A DNA stretch of 64,000 nt from Centroberyx gerrardi. Taxonomy: Eukaryota > Chordata > Actinopteri > Beryciformes > Berycidae. The position numbers were made by a program, and so were the translations under genes. This document shows positions 45,052 to 57,241 of this stretch, one piece after another. The notes beneath the pieces are model-generated. The model was not told where the DNA came from. It saw only the letters and a program-made list of their open reading frames with translations, and ran no database searches. The DNA lies in NCBI RefSeq assembly GCF_048128805.1, contig NC_136003.1, positions 26,348,885-26,412,884 of the forward strand, in the 5' to 3' direction. The stretch's first letter is position 1, and each line of letters opens with the position of its first letter.

Positions 45052-45429
45052 ATCAAATGTCTGTCTGCATGCCCTTGATGGTATTTTTCTTGCATTAAAG
45101 CTGTTGGTGTCACTAATCTGTGCAGAAGCCGTACTGTATGGCTGTGTATGCCAACACTGGAGACCTGTACAGTGAATGGGGTGTTAGGGTTAATTGGGTG
45201 ATTTAATCCTCCTTCACGGTCTGTTGCATTTGGCACAGACAAGCAATCAAGTGTCTTAATGTGACCCACTAAAGCCTAAACCACTGATATTACAGAGAGT
45301 AGTATATCGTCATTGTCCACTCTTTTGTTTGTTGTTGATCAAAATTGTAGAGGTGCACCGATAAATATATATAGATATTTTTTAGAACCAATACAAGTAC
45401 TGATCCGAGTAACGCTCAATTAATGTTCA

Positions 45430-45464
<35 letters not shown>

Positions 45465-45565
45465 GGCCACTTATTGGCCCATTGTGAAGCAATTACAGGA
45501 ACAAGTTCTTCATTTGATCAAAATATGCCCTGAAAGTTGTAACAATCCTCAATCAAACAAAAGAC

Positions 45566-45613
<48 letters not shown>

Positions 45614-48600
45614 CAGTAATTAATTAGAGAATGAGCAGAATTTTCTTTTTCACAAATAGTGACTTTACAACATTTTCATGTTGGTTTTGCTTACCAGTGT
45701 CAACCCTAATCCAGCTAGAATAAAAAAGAAATAAAAATAACATACCATATAGGCTTTTTGTACCAACATTTCTTAATCATTCTGTTTTTTCCCCAAACAT
45801 AACAGTGACATGTGACATGATTTTATGCCTTTATTTTCTGGTATTATTGACTGTCTGTGGCTGCCGTGAGTGAGCTGCTTCGCCTCTCCTCCACTCTCAA
45901 CACCAGGCACTTTAGCTTGACACAGCTGGCACTTTGCTGCACTGAGATCAAAGAATCGCCACACTGCAGACATTTTTCTTCCTGCCAGAAAAGTATTTAT
46001 TGCACCAAAGCGCAGCTCTTTAAAGTATTGGTATCGGGACAGCTTCATTTGCTGATCTACTTGGGAGCTGGATTGGCATTGATTCCCAGATACTGTCAGC
46101 GCACGTCTACAAAAACTGTTCTTAATTTTTTAAAGCAACTAACTTTTTATTTGAATTTTTTTTTCTGCAGGATGAACTTGATTTTGATGTTACATCAGAG
46201 TGCCCAACTAAGTAAGTGTGATAGTTAATTGTTCTCAGCTTGTGTATGCATCATAATAATTATTTGTTCAAATCAGAAATGTAATAATTATCTGGAGAAA
46301 CTGCTCCAGTGTCCCCCGTCAAAATGTATGAGAGCTGTAAAAAAAAATAAATGGCTGCATCCTTGAAAGCAGCGACCAGTGGTCACAGAGGGTTCGCCTC
46401 AGTTTGACAGGTTTATATGAGGATGGAGGAAACGTATAAGAGGCGAAGGAGACAGTCACTAGATGTCAGGATTTCAGAATGAGGGAAGCTGTGTCTAATG
46501 TGAGCAGGGCTTCCTAGGATCAGCTGTAGTTCAAGGTAGGATGGCAAATGGATGAAGATCTTGGCATCAACAGCCAAATGATAGAGGAAACTTAGATTTT
46601 GGTGTTCATTTGGCAGAGTGACACCATTCTTGTTTGTCTGAAACTCAAATTTTCCTTTTCTGTATTTGTTTCTTATAGGCACATGGAGCAGAAAAGCCAA
46701 AGGAAGACAGCAAATATCTCTGCCACAGAAAATGTAGATAAACAGTTTGGTGGAAATACCGCACAGGATCCTGACACCCCTCAATCAAACACCCCTAAAT
46801 CAGACATGGATACGTGTGGGGAATTGGCTGTTGGACACACTGTTGAAAATGCATCTGCCGTGAAGAGTTGGGTGATCGGCCCGTTGTTTCAGACGTTCAA
46901 GTCGAAGATGGCCAGTTTCACCGAGATTGTCATGAGTCCTGTTAAACTCTTCAAAGCTAATAGTCCTCCACAGTTTAGCGACCATCCAGACGAACTCACC
47001 CAGTGTGAGCTGCATGCCATGAGAGCATCTAGTAGTGAAAACTCAGAGCCCAGCGAAACGTTTCATACAGAAGGACAAAGCGAGAATGGGAATGAGGACA
47101 CTAAAGATGACCAACTGAGTTCTTCGTCTGAAATAATGCTCAATGTTCTCAAATGTTCTCAGAAATTACTGTTGGATGTGGACTTGTCAGCATGCAGCTC
47201 AGAACAGGTGGATGAATGTACATTGACTGAGAAGGAAACGAACGCAAATGATTCTGTGCCTTTGCAACACAGTCCCTTACTCTGCAATACTTTTGAGCAA
47301 GTTTCAGACTCTAACCAACCTAAGTCCTCCGCTCTGCTGAATCAGCCCTCTGATAATGCAAGTGCCTCACGTGAGCCCAAGTTGAAGAAGTCCAGTGAAA
47401 TGGAGGAGCAGAAAAGCAAACCGGCTGCTCAAAAGAAGCCACTGCCTAGAAAACGTACTGGTAATAGATCTGTATTAAAGAAAGGTTCCTCAAAGATTTT
47501 TCTCTCTGAAGTTAAAAAGGAAGAATCTAACCCTAAGGCAAATGGTGAACAGTTTTCTCACGTACATTCAACTGAAATAAATGACTCAAATGATACTGGA
47601 AAAACTCTGTCATTATCGTCCTCAGTCTATTATACTCCCCCTGACACGGTCTGTCTTCCAGATGATGATGATGATGGCAGGAAAACAGACAGTGGCTTCT
47701 CTGTTGGAAAAAGCCTGCAGTGCCAGGAGAACTCCAGTGGTGGTGTTGATGAAAGTGTACTGAAGCCCACCCTCGATACTCAGCCAGTTCAAAAGCAGAT
47801 ACTAGAGTGGGAGCTGAAGCCTGACTTGGTGGAGAATTCAGCTGCAAGTCTTGGGAAAGCGAAGAGGAGGTTGAAACTGACCTCAGATATTGAACCAAAC
47901 GTAGCGAAGAGGAAAAGATTGACAGCAGATAAACGTACAGAAGATACAAAAAATGGAGAGGTATTAAATGTGGCGTCAGACAGTGGCGAATCGAGAGGGT
48001 TAAAACCACCAAGAAATGAAGGTGTCTCAACAAATACCGTCATAGACATGGACATAATACTGAATCCTGCTAGAACAAGAGCGCCTATTTCAACAGGTAC
48101 GAAAAGGAAAGGCAAAGGTGGGCAGCAAAGGTTTCCCACAGTAAATGAAGCAGTGTTGCAGACAGAGACTGAAAATCCCTCTGGTGCTATGTTGGTTTGC
48201 TCACTGGATAAGAGCAATGGTGTGTCAGAGAACAGCCAAAAGGACAGTAACGGGAAGAGGAATACTAATGGCTCAAGCAAAAGGCCCAAGAAAAGAACCA
48301 ATGTCAGTCTCAGTAAACCTGACGTGAACGCTGACGACATGGATCTGGAAACCACTATGACAACCACTTCGGCAAAAGAAATCCGGTTATTAAAAGTCAT
48401 TGTCCAGCCTTTAGATGCAAAGCTGTGCCGGTCTCAATCAGCATCCAAAGGCCGGCCAAAATATGTCCGCCAAAAGAAGGACGTTTCCCCAGTGTTGAGT
48501 GTAGAGTCGTCCCAGAGCCCAGAGTTCATGAATTTGAACAGGAAACCACTCAAACGGAAATCACAAAAACAAAAGAGGTCAACTCCAGAGCTAGACAACA

Positions 48601-51600
48601 CTTCTGTTTCTACTGCTTCAGCAGCATCAGTGGAGACATCAGAATTCACTTCCACAGATTTGAATACCTCTCAGCTTGTTAACAGGGAGGAAAGCTGGAA
48701 AATAGAACTGAGCCAGCCATCTAAGAGGCCAAAAAAGGATTGTACGAAATCTGTCAAATCTTCTGGGTCGGGTGGTGCACAAGTGACAAAGAAAAGTATG
48801 GATACATTTAATGAGGCAGTCAAAGAAAGCCAGTCAAAAGAAGACAAAGATAAAATCTCAGAAGAGTCTGTGCATTTAGAAATGACACCAGTGGAAAATA
48901 ATCAGAAACCTGTTCCTTCACCCTCTCAACCTCATCCAGACTGTTTTGTACAATTGAATAAACATAAAGTGAATCATACAATGGGCACCACAAGAAATCA
49001 TGGGAAAGGAAGGACTACTGCCTCTCTGGCAGATGAAGTGTTTCCCACCGATACTGAAGCCACTAACCATAGTCAGGACGCAACTATTGATGAAACAAGA
49101 GAAGAGCTTGATAAGGTAGATTCATGTACATACAGGGTCAATATCAGTGGGAGGAGGGTGAAAAGTAAGCCAAGGAGAGCAGATAAGCAAAGGAGAAAGT
49201 GCAGGGTTTTGCGTAGTAAGGCACATTCAGATGAAGAGGAGATTAACTCGATCACTAAGGAGGAACTAGACTTGGCCAGAGCAGCAGGACCGTGCTCGTC
49301 AGAAAACAACGGCCTTTCTAGGCGCCTGTTACGCAGCTACTCCTGCCCGGAGATCGCCTCCCTCCTCCACCACGACGCGCCCTGGAGTTCCTCCCTGCAC
49401 TCACCGCAGCACGGCAGGATCCACACACTGCACCAGCACCAGACTCCCCACATTCCTCCCGTCCCTCCTGCCCACAAATCACCCAGACGGGCTCGCCGAC
49501 ACACCGTCTGCAGTGTGGAAGTGGAGAGGGAGATCGCCCCCCTGTGCCTTCGTAAGGAGGTGTACCCGTCCAGAAGATCCGCTCCCTATGGCAGCATCAG
49601 CCAACAACACCTGCCTCCCAGTGTTCAACTTTCTCCCAGCACTTCCCTCTCAGTTCTTGCCTCCTGTTTTCTTTCAAGCCCCTTGGCTTTCCTCTCTAAG
49701 AAGCTGGAGAACAGAGGAGCCGCCACCAGCAGCAGCAGCACTTGCGGTCACGTTTCCTCTCCTTCCTCCTCCAGTGTTTTCACCTCTTCCACATCCCCAT
49801 CCAGCTCTTCCCCATGGCACCTTCCTGGTTTCCTCCCAAGAACTGACACCTCTGCTGCCGCTGTGTCTTCCACCTGCAGGTAACAGACTTCTGTACTTGT
49901 TTTATCTCTAATAAGACATTTCATGATGTGTCACTGCTGTACTGAGTGTGAATTCATCACTTCTTTGCAGTGCGATTCCCTTGGAGTGCGAGATCGAGAC
50001 GAGACAGCAGAGCGAGGAGGAGGAAGATGGCGAGGACACAAGCTGCTCCAGTCAGGAGTTTGAGGATGCAGGGTTGAGAGAGGAAAAAGCTCTGTCTGAT
50101 TCTGAAATCAAGGTATAAATTATTATACATGAGTCATATGAGTGTGACGACATCTCTTGTGCATGTTGGTGCTATTTCAAGAATCTGAAGAGTAGAAAAT
50201 TGGTCATTATATTTTGCAGGACGGGAGGGCATGCATAAAGTTAGATTATGGGCAATTTCTATTTCTATTAAAGCATTGTATAAAAGCCATGATACCCTTT
50301 AGGACGAACTTTACTGTAATTCTAGCTACTTTTGTGCTGCTGACGGCACTCTGCTGCGCTTCAGACCGAGCCTAATCATCACTGTACCCATAATCAGAGT
50401 AAAGAACGCCCCCTCTGGTATTACTGCTATTATTCTTTAAACTTTTGAAACAACGTAGGCGCCTGGTGATATTAAATCTCCTTCTTCATCGTCACAGGTG
50501 GTGCAAAAGCTTGAGGAGCGAGGGAAGGTGTCGTCCATTAGAATTCGCAAAGCGTTACCAAAACCACAGAACAATCTCACCCCCATGGGCCTGCCCAGAC
50601 CCATCAGGTATGTACTGTATAGTGTGTTACACTTGTTAGTGAAATGTGTGTGTTGTGGTGTTTGTATGCGCATACATTAGCATCACAACCTTTCTTGCAT
50701 GATTTAGACTGCCATCATCCTTGTTTGACGGTGCTTATTTTTTCTCATTATTTTCAGTGGAAAAGGATGTTCTCTTGTTCTCTGTAGGATTGAAAGTGCC
50801 GAGTGCAAGAGATTAAAATGTTTCAGCTTAAAGTAAAATAGTGTGCTTCAAATGGGTTTTCAATATTGTTGCGTTACCGGAAAATCCCCACTCATAACAG
50901 TACTCGTTTCGCTTAGCAACCAGTTTGTTTAACTACTGTTTAAGAACTATATTGCATGGCCGAAGAATATCAGTTTTTTTTTAATTAGAATTGATTAGAA
51001 ATGCAAGATTTATTGAACATTTGTGTTGTCTGTTTATTACCATGGTGTGTTACTGCCATTTTATAAAAGAATTAAGGAACTCAACACAGCGCTTTACAGA
51101 GAATTTTTTTTATGTACAACAGCCAAGAGGGCTTTCAGCAATAACACATCTTGGCTGTTTTAAAATCACTGTTTGGCACTGTGCCGAGTAAAAGAGATCC
51201 TGATGTACCTGATATCTGCAGGGTCACGCTTTATCATTGGAAGTTAATGCAATGCAACACACTGCTGGACTAACAGATCATGCAAATGTCACTTTGTGCC
51301 TCACAAAATTAGGTTAACAAAGTAGGCCAGTCACCACTGGGCAAAAACACTGATCTATGATTTAAAGTGAATGCATGTCAATATCAATGTATGTCTGTTG
51401 TCCATTGATCGGTGTTCCTAAACGATTTCCTGACTGATTACTATGGTGTTGGGTTTTTTTCACAGGCTGAAAAAGAAGGAGTTCAGTTTGGAAGAAATTT
51501 ACACCAATAAGAATTTCACCAAGCCCCCTGAAAGGTAACGTAAACATTACACACCCTCTTTCAAACAAGGTAAATGAGTGGGGGGTGGAGGAGGACGAGG

Positions 51601-52368
51601 TTTCTATGGCAACAGGGAGGAGGAAGCCAGTGCAATGCAAAACAGTTTTACAGACAAACCTCTATAATAAAGGGAGGAGAAGGCCCACACAGCGCAACTG
51701 AAATTATACTAGTAATTTCTGGTTATTTCAACAAAATTACTTAAGCTTAGTGAGAGCATTAACATGTTAAACACAAATGTATTTATTTTTTATTGATTTT
51801 GCATAATTTAGTGCATTGTTTCCTCATGCAGATTGTTCCAAAGTTTAGGTGCAAATTGTTGATCACCTCTCGTCTTAAGACTTGGGAACAATCAAAGCAG
51901 TTTTATCTGTAGATCTATGCTATGCTTCTATACATATGGAGTTAAATCTTCCTTAATATAAGCTGGGGCCAAGCCATGTATTGCTTTGAAAGTAATAAAT
52001 CAAATGTTTTAACTCCGTACTACTATCAGCTCAACCGTTAATTTGAGTTGTTTTCCGTCTCGTACTTCAGTCGGCTGGAGACCGTGTTTGAGATGCCGCT
52101 CAGTCGCCGGAACGGTTCTCAGTCTCTGTTTGGCCTGAAGCGTGTGAAGCGTTTCGTGGAGTTCCCGGAGGTCGGCGTGGCCAGAAAACCAAAGAAGCCG
52201 CTTGTCGGCGCGGGGAAGGCGGGGCTTTCCACTTCCAGGCCGAGGCGAGGGGGCTACCACAACCCTAAAGACGAACCGTCCCTCAGCGTGCAGGAGCTGG
52301 ACACGCTGCTCTGTGCCAAGCTTGATCAGCTGGATTTGTGGTTGTTGTTTGATCAGAAAGACAGTTGA
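44207..52368 (+). CDS. prr14: Proline-rich protein 14-like nuclear protein with C-terminal Tantalus domain
   Basis: Nine coding exons: 44207-44349, 44576-44735, 44853-44927, 46171-46211, 46679-49879 (one 3.2-kb exon), 49971-50112, 50498-50607, 51466-51534 and 52071-52368. They total 4239 bases, 1412 residues. Upstream non-coding exons end at 43267 and 44052. The next in-frame Met, MDEDAIPPNP at 44252, could be the true start, since text before 44207 is GA repeat. Features: IRRSGRIQRVR in exon 2, a Ser/Lys-rich disordered middle with many basic nuclear-signal-like clusters, a PSVQL pentapeptide matching the HP1-binding PxVxL consensus (49617-49631), and the Tantalus-type end FSLEEIYTNKNF then LETVFEMP. 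PRR14 tethers HP1-bound heterochromatin to the lamina. Human PRR14 is 585 residues; PRR14L is about 2150. Synteny favours prr14. Confidence 0.9.
44965..45052. repeat. (CT)n microsatellite in a prr14 intron
   Basis: A long CT-rich tract directly after exon 3. In the same intron lie (AT)n at about 45435-45462 and (ATA)n at about 45567-45611. Confidence 0.9.
45351..46040 (-). mobile_element. hAT-type DNA transposon remnant with BED-finger-like frame
   Basis: The left end AGGTGCACCGATAAATA and right end AAAGTATTGGTATCGGGAC match terminal text of the fish repeats bounded by GGTGCACCGATA. The minus-strand frame 46048-45773 reads SAVWRFFDLSAAKCQLCQAK, the pattern of a BED zinc-finger start (aromatics then C-x2-C) as in hAT transposases. 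The rest of a transposase is absent and (AT)n and (ATA)n expansions interrupt the interior. It is a short, inactive derivative. Confidence 0.55.
51785..52012. mobile_element. Degenerate LINE-like repeat in the last prr14 intron
   Basis: TTCCAAAGTTTAGGTGC, CACCTCTCGTCTTAAGACT and GGGGCCAAGCCATGTATTGC followed by TTTGAAAGTAA resemble a widespread fish repeat whose consensus I recall as a non-LTR element 3' region. It is strongly diverged. The family is uncertain. Confidence 0.35.
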
Positions 52369-54475
52369 CAGATGCCTATCAAAGGGTGACTTTGTTTGAC
52401 AGACAAAGACAAAAACCCCTACCACAAAGAGATAAGAACACTTTGTCTATATGTTTTTTTTTTTGTTTGTTTTTTAGTCAACTATTGCTCTTCTTTACAG
52501 CATGAAGATTCATCATATCGTGTGAATCTTCCAGTGCTTTTTTTTTTTTTTTTGGTCAGCACAGTCTGGTTATTAGTGTTGTGGTGACAAAATTATTATT
52601 GAAGAATTATATTTCATCGTTTAGAATTTGTAGCCTACAAGTTAAAGAAAAATACAACATAGTACCGTAAATGTATTGCTTCATAGAAGTTGTTTATACA
52701 TGTATTTGTTAAAAATGTATTATAAACTGCTACTGTATTCATTTCTGCACTTAAACCTCAACCGTCCACCTTGTGCCCGGCCATCCTTCCCTCACATCTG
52801 GAATAAGTCGCCATCTTTGCTTTAAACACTTGTACAGTATCATAGAAGGATGTTTTTCTCATCGCTACCCAGACTTACAAATCTACAGAGCCTTCCTAGA
52901 ACGTCGAGAACCCGTTTCTGAACATGCCCTCTTTTCTTACCGTGACGTTCTGCTTTTTCCAAAATTATAATTCAGAACGCCTTACACCCATCCGACCGCT
53001 TTTGCACAAAATAAAAGCAACATGTTAGGATTCTGACGTCGCAGCTTCGTTATAAGTTATTTTCCAAAGGCAGCTATTTTTTTCCTAAGAAATGCTGAAT
53101 ATAACTTTTCAAACATGCCAAGAAGAGATTTTTGTGTTTATCCGCTGCAACAGATTTCCCGGCCACAGCCGAGTCCCGAGTCTTTCAGTCCATGAGTCGT
53201 ATTTAGGTACAATGTATCTGCCAGTGTCTCCAAGTAGCACAGAAAGTTAAATATAAGTTGTTTTATTCAGCTCAGGGCAATTTTTGTATCAATAATTTTA
53301 CGGCTGAAGAGGTTTTTGCTGTGTTCAGATGCCACTGCTGGTTCGCTTCTCATGTCCTTTTTATAACCTGTGAGTCTCTCTGGATCATTGTTTTTGTGGT
53401 ATTTATATTTGATTTGCAAATGTAACCTGTTGATAAACTACCTGTATGATTTTGTCATGCCTTTACCTAATTTGAATACGATTGCCTTAACTGTAAGATT
53501 TGCTGTTTAAATAGATGTTTTGTACGTTCTGTGTCTGTATCGTATGCAGCTTTGTAACAATCTCGTCACCATTTGAATGAGGGCATGTGAAGAAGCTTCA
53601 GGCAACTCAGAGCACAAACATGTTTGTCATTTTTATTACAAAATGGTTCATGTGTTTATATGTGTGAATATAAAATGCAGCTTGATACATATGACATGAA
53701 TAAAGCTAATATGCTAACAATGCAAGTACACAGAGAACATGTAACATGTTGACAAAACAAGGGCAGCATCTCACAATGTTCACTGAAGAAGCACTGCCAA
53801 GATTTTATAACATCTTTATTATACTTCCAATAAAGACCCAATCCTTAATGATACATTTATTTTACTAATTGTTTCATTCACAGATTTACTCATTTATTCC
53901 CTTTTGTATTATCTGCAGTTGCATTATGCAAGAAAGGCTAGGTCAAATTTCAGTGGCAGTTGAGAGGGGAATGTTAAGGATTGGGCCTTTACTGTGAAAC
54001 GACAGCTAATTATGATCTTTAATATATAATGTATATGTAACTTTGTAAGTGTCAAAGTTTGTCGTAGAGTCATGCCTCAAACTAGAGTTTATGCTGGATT
54101 TTATATGGTCAGTTAGTGTTGGCATTGTCCACATGTTCATATATCGTCCAATAAATATTACAGTATAAAAAAAACCCCACTTGTTCAAAAGTTTTTTTTC
54201 ATCAAGTTCTTGAGTGGTTGTCTTGTCTCTGTTCAGTGTGAAAAGTCGTGATAAGACGAGTGTTAAAGAGGAAGTAGAAAGTGTGAACTGGGCCAGCAGT
54301 CATTTGATCGCTAGGTGATACTAAAACACACCGCAGTCTTCCTGTGTTTTGTGCGACGACCAGTTTCTTCGGATCTCAGTCGCTTTGGTAGTTTATAAGC
54401 AGCATTTGGAAATCCATCCGACTTCAGATGTTAGCTTGGAGTCGGCCGTCCAGCGTGCGGGTTCAGGAGAGCTGA
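52369..54475. other. prr14 3' UTR, convergent with the tmem265 3' end
   Basis: No gene is recognised. Possible prr14 poly(A) signals lie at about 53010, 53699 and 53830 (AATAAA). TTTATT at about 53855-53878 would be an AATAAA-type signal for tmem265 on the minus strand. The two 3' UTRs may come very close or overlap; transcripts are needed to tell. Confidence 0.5.
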
Positions 54476-55446
54476 TCAGTCTATCAGAGTGAGGAGGTAT
54501 GAACACAGTGCCAGTAATAGCGGGGCTAAGACCAGAAGAGCCAGCCACGCCACGATGGAAATCATGCCAAATTTTCTTGCCCGACGGGAAAAGTGCTCAG
54601 CTGTCTGTGGATTACGTGCCTCACGGGCCTGTTGCAGTAAAGACAACAAGAGGTTTTGAATTAGAGTTTAGTCAAAAGAAAAAACAACTCATGCTGTCTA
54701 TGACAAGTGTTAAGCAGTCTAGTTTTTTAGCATTTAAAGCTGCACTAGGCAAGATGTTATGTAAAAATACACCCATGTTATCAGACTAAATCACAAAGTG
54801 GAGCTACAATAGAGAAGATTGTCCCGTCCCCACTAACTGAGACTCCATAGATTCATCCTATTTGCCAAAATGAAATGTCTAGTATGGACACTTCTCCACC
54901 CAGTTGGTGACCAATCAGAACTTCAGAGTGAAATCCAAACTGTCTCCGAACCAGCAGTGAGCAGCGCTCCGTCCAGAGAAACCTGGACTCACCATCATTA
55001 GATCTTTTCCTCTCTTGTCTCTTTGTTTTTTTTTTTATATAAACCATCACAGACCGGCTGGTAAACATGAGCTGCTGTGTGCAGTTTACTGACATCACAC
55101 TACAGGATTTCTGGATATCGAAATTCAAAGTTTTCAAACCGAGTGCCAAGTGCAGCTTTAACCTTTGACTTCTGAGAGGTGTGAGAGAAAGCAAAGAGCC
55201 AGATGATAAAAATACCTTGACTGAATTGATCAGAGCCACAATCCCAATGCAGGAGATCCCGCAGATGATGCTGCCGATGGCCAGTTTCCTGTGGTGCCTG
55301 TCCTCGCAGCAGGAGGCGGCCGTCTGCCCGCAGCAGGTGCTCACTTGGATGTAAGTGTCGCCATTTTGCACGTCCGACTTTTCACTGGGCCCCGCGACAG
55401 TGTTCAGCCCGACCTCCTCATCCGCCGTCCGGTGTGAGAAAGACAT
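54476..55446 (-). CDS. tmem265: Transmembrane protein 265-like small membrane protein
   Basis: Two coding exons on the minus strand: 55446-55216 and 54628-54476, totalling 384 bases, 127 residues. The first frame starts MSFSHRTADEEVGLN, has a Cys-rich stretch (STCCGQTAASCCEDRHH), then a first membrane segment IGSIICGISCIGIVALINS. The second exon starts AREARNPQTAEHFSRRARK and has a second membrane segment VAWLALLVLAPLLLALCSYLL, ending TLID. The plan (short N-terminus, SIICG hydrophobic segment, Arg-rich loop, second hydrophobic segment) matches human TMEM265 (108 residues), also in 16p11.2; it resembles CD225/dispanin-type topology. Function is unknown. An acceptor (TCCTCGCAG) sits two bases before the ATG, so a 5' UTR exon lies upstream. 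A MITE fills most of the intron. Confidence 0.83.
54735..55161. mobile_element. MITE in the tmem265 intron
   Basis: The left end TTAAAGCTGCACTAGGCAAG and the right end GCCAAGTGCAGCTTTAA are inverted repeats of about 17 bp with few mismatches. About 425 bp long, no transposase. It is a typical fish MITE terminus (TTAAAGCTGCACT). It occupies most of the single 587-bp intron between the tmem265 coding exons. Confidence 0.75.
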
Positions 55447-57130
55447 TTCTGCGAGGAAAAAACAGAAGAGGCAGTGTGAGAAAAGAAAATAGAAATTGTG
55501 TTTTCATGACCTGTGTCTTGAAATCCTCTCTCCAGTGAAACACACTTGACACAAAGGACGAGTTCATGCATAATGCACTCGACAGTATTGCTTTTTTCAA
55601 CAAATCGGGACCCTGAAGGAGCTTTTTTTTTTCACTTTTAAGGAGGTGGCCTGGAGGGACGAACCCTGCCCAGATAAACCAGTTCAAACCTGGTGAAGGG
55701 CTGCTGAGGCACGCCCGAGGGTCCAGCTGTGTACGGGACGCCGCTGTCTCTTTAGAATAATGTTCAGACAGAATGGGACAGATGACGTTTTGAGTTGTTT
55801 TATGTCTCACTGTCAAGCCAGAAACAAACAAAAAAAATACCACACTTGCCTCATTGGTTATTGAGTGCCAGTGGCTCTCAGTCAGAAAGTTGAACCTGAA
55901 CTCATATCTAGGTAATGATAAACCAAGGAGGAATCCTTCTCTCACAGGTTACCAGACATAAGGAGTCTTTTAAAAAGCAAAATCTCTTAATTTTAGTGAC
56001 TGGCCGCTACTTTGATTTATGCCAAAAGAGAACGATTTTTCCCAAAATCTGAAACACAGCAGCAGTTGCTCTTGTGTCTTGTGATAGATTTTGATGATGT
56101 TATTTGTAGTTTGTTGTGGTTTTCTCTTTCAGTTATTCTCTAAATATCACATGAAAAAAAGGCAGGAATTGTGACAGTGTTAATGTCTGGGAAAACACAG
56201 GAATACGCCCTACATGCTGCAAACTGTCTGATGTTGTTGATAGCATGTTTCATAATGGCTCTTTAGTTTTTGAGTGTCTGCAGTGAATTCTGAATAGTCT
56301 TATTTCTTATCGATTGCTAACATGTCTACTCATTTGAAAAAAATGCATTTCACATATACAGTTCTTCAGAATATACTGTATGTGTTTCAGAATATACAAA
56401 AATTGGCCAAAAATGTATTTGTTCATGTAAATAACATTCATTTGAAATACAAATTGAGTGGCCAAAACATATTTTGGATATACTTGCAGACATACTGTAT
56501 GTTGTCAACAACAAATAGGAAGAAAATGTGCTTCCAGTGTCCAAAATCTGATTCAAATGAATGCCATCTACATGTTATCTACATCTACATGTCCAGACAC
56601 ACTGAACTACATGAAAATTGTCTTTTTTTTTTTGCTAAGTGTAGGAATATCTTCTGAACTGACCGGGTATTTCCAACATGAAATAGAAAGCTGAATGTTG
56701 AATGTTGTTACATGGGCTGCAGTGTCAATTGTTCCTGTTATCTGCTGAAAAGGAGCCTGAAAAACTTGTAAGATTACACTAACAATACAAATGTTGAAAC
56801 CACCTGCTGGTCTGGCACACTGTCAAGGAGAAATCAAAGCTGCAAATCCAACTTATCTAATCTGTGATTTGGTGAAAGAGCAGAGAGCCGTGCCTAAACG
56901 CCTCACACTGTGTAGTCACTACGTGGGAAACGGATCATGGGAGTGCTGAGAGTGGAGTAATATCAGTTTCATCATGTAATGCTGCACAGGTGTGAATCAT
57001 CAGGACTGGCATGGGAGAGGAAATCTAATTGATCCTGGCCTGAGTTTTTTCTTTACCTTTCTATTCAATAATCCTACAAAAACCAAAACAAAATCCAAAG
57101 ATGTTCCGGCAGAAATTTTTTTTTATCTGA

Positions 57131-57241
57131 GGCACTCTTCCCATACAAAAAGTAATGTTTAAAAAGCAAAAGGTGCTTTTTAAACATTTAGCCAATAAAT
57201 AATAAAGTCTCTCTTTTACTTTTTGTATGTGAAGAGTGCCT
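57131..57241. repeat. Near-perfect inverted repeat (hairpin-forming, MITE-like)
   Basis: The outer arms are 25 bp (left from 57131, GGCACTCTTCCCATACAAAA; right ending AAGAGTGCC at 57241) with a single mismatch. Inside is a second perfect 11-bp inverted pair, GTTTAAAAAGC and GCTTTTTAAAC, around a 7-base loop. An asymmetric spacer of about 30 bases separates the inner pair from the right outer arm. It may be a very short MITE or a folded transcript precursor. Confidence 0.75.

Noticed and set aside
47533-48400. Minus-strand frames of 166 and 203 codons opposite the large prr14 exon
   Set aside because: They overlap a 1067-codon plus-strand frame that joins in phase to exons on both sides.
54499-54789. 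Plus-strand 96-codon frame starting MNTVPVIAGLRP
   Set aside because: It is antisense to tmem265 exon 2 and runs into the MITE in the intron.
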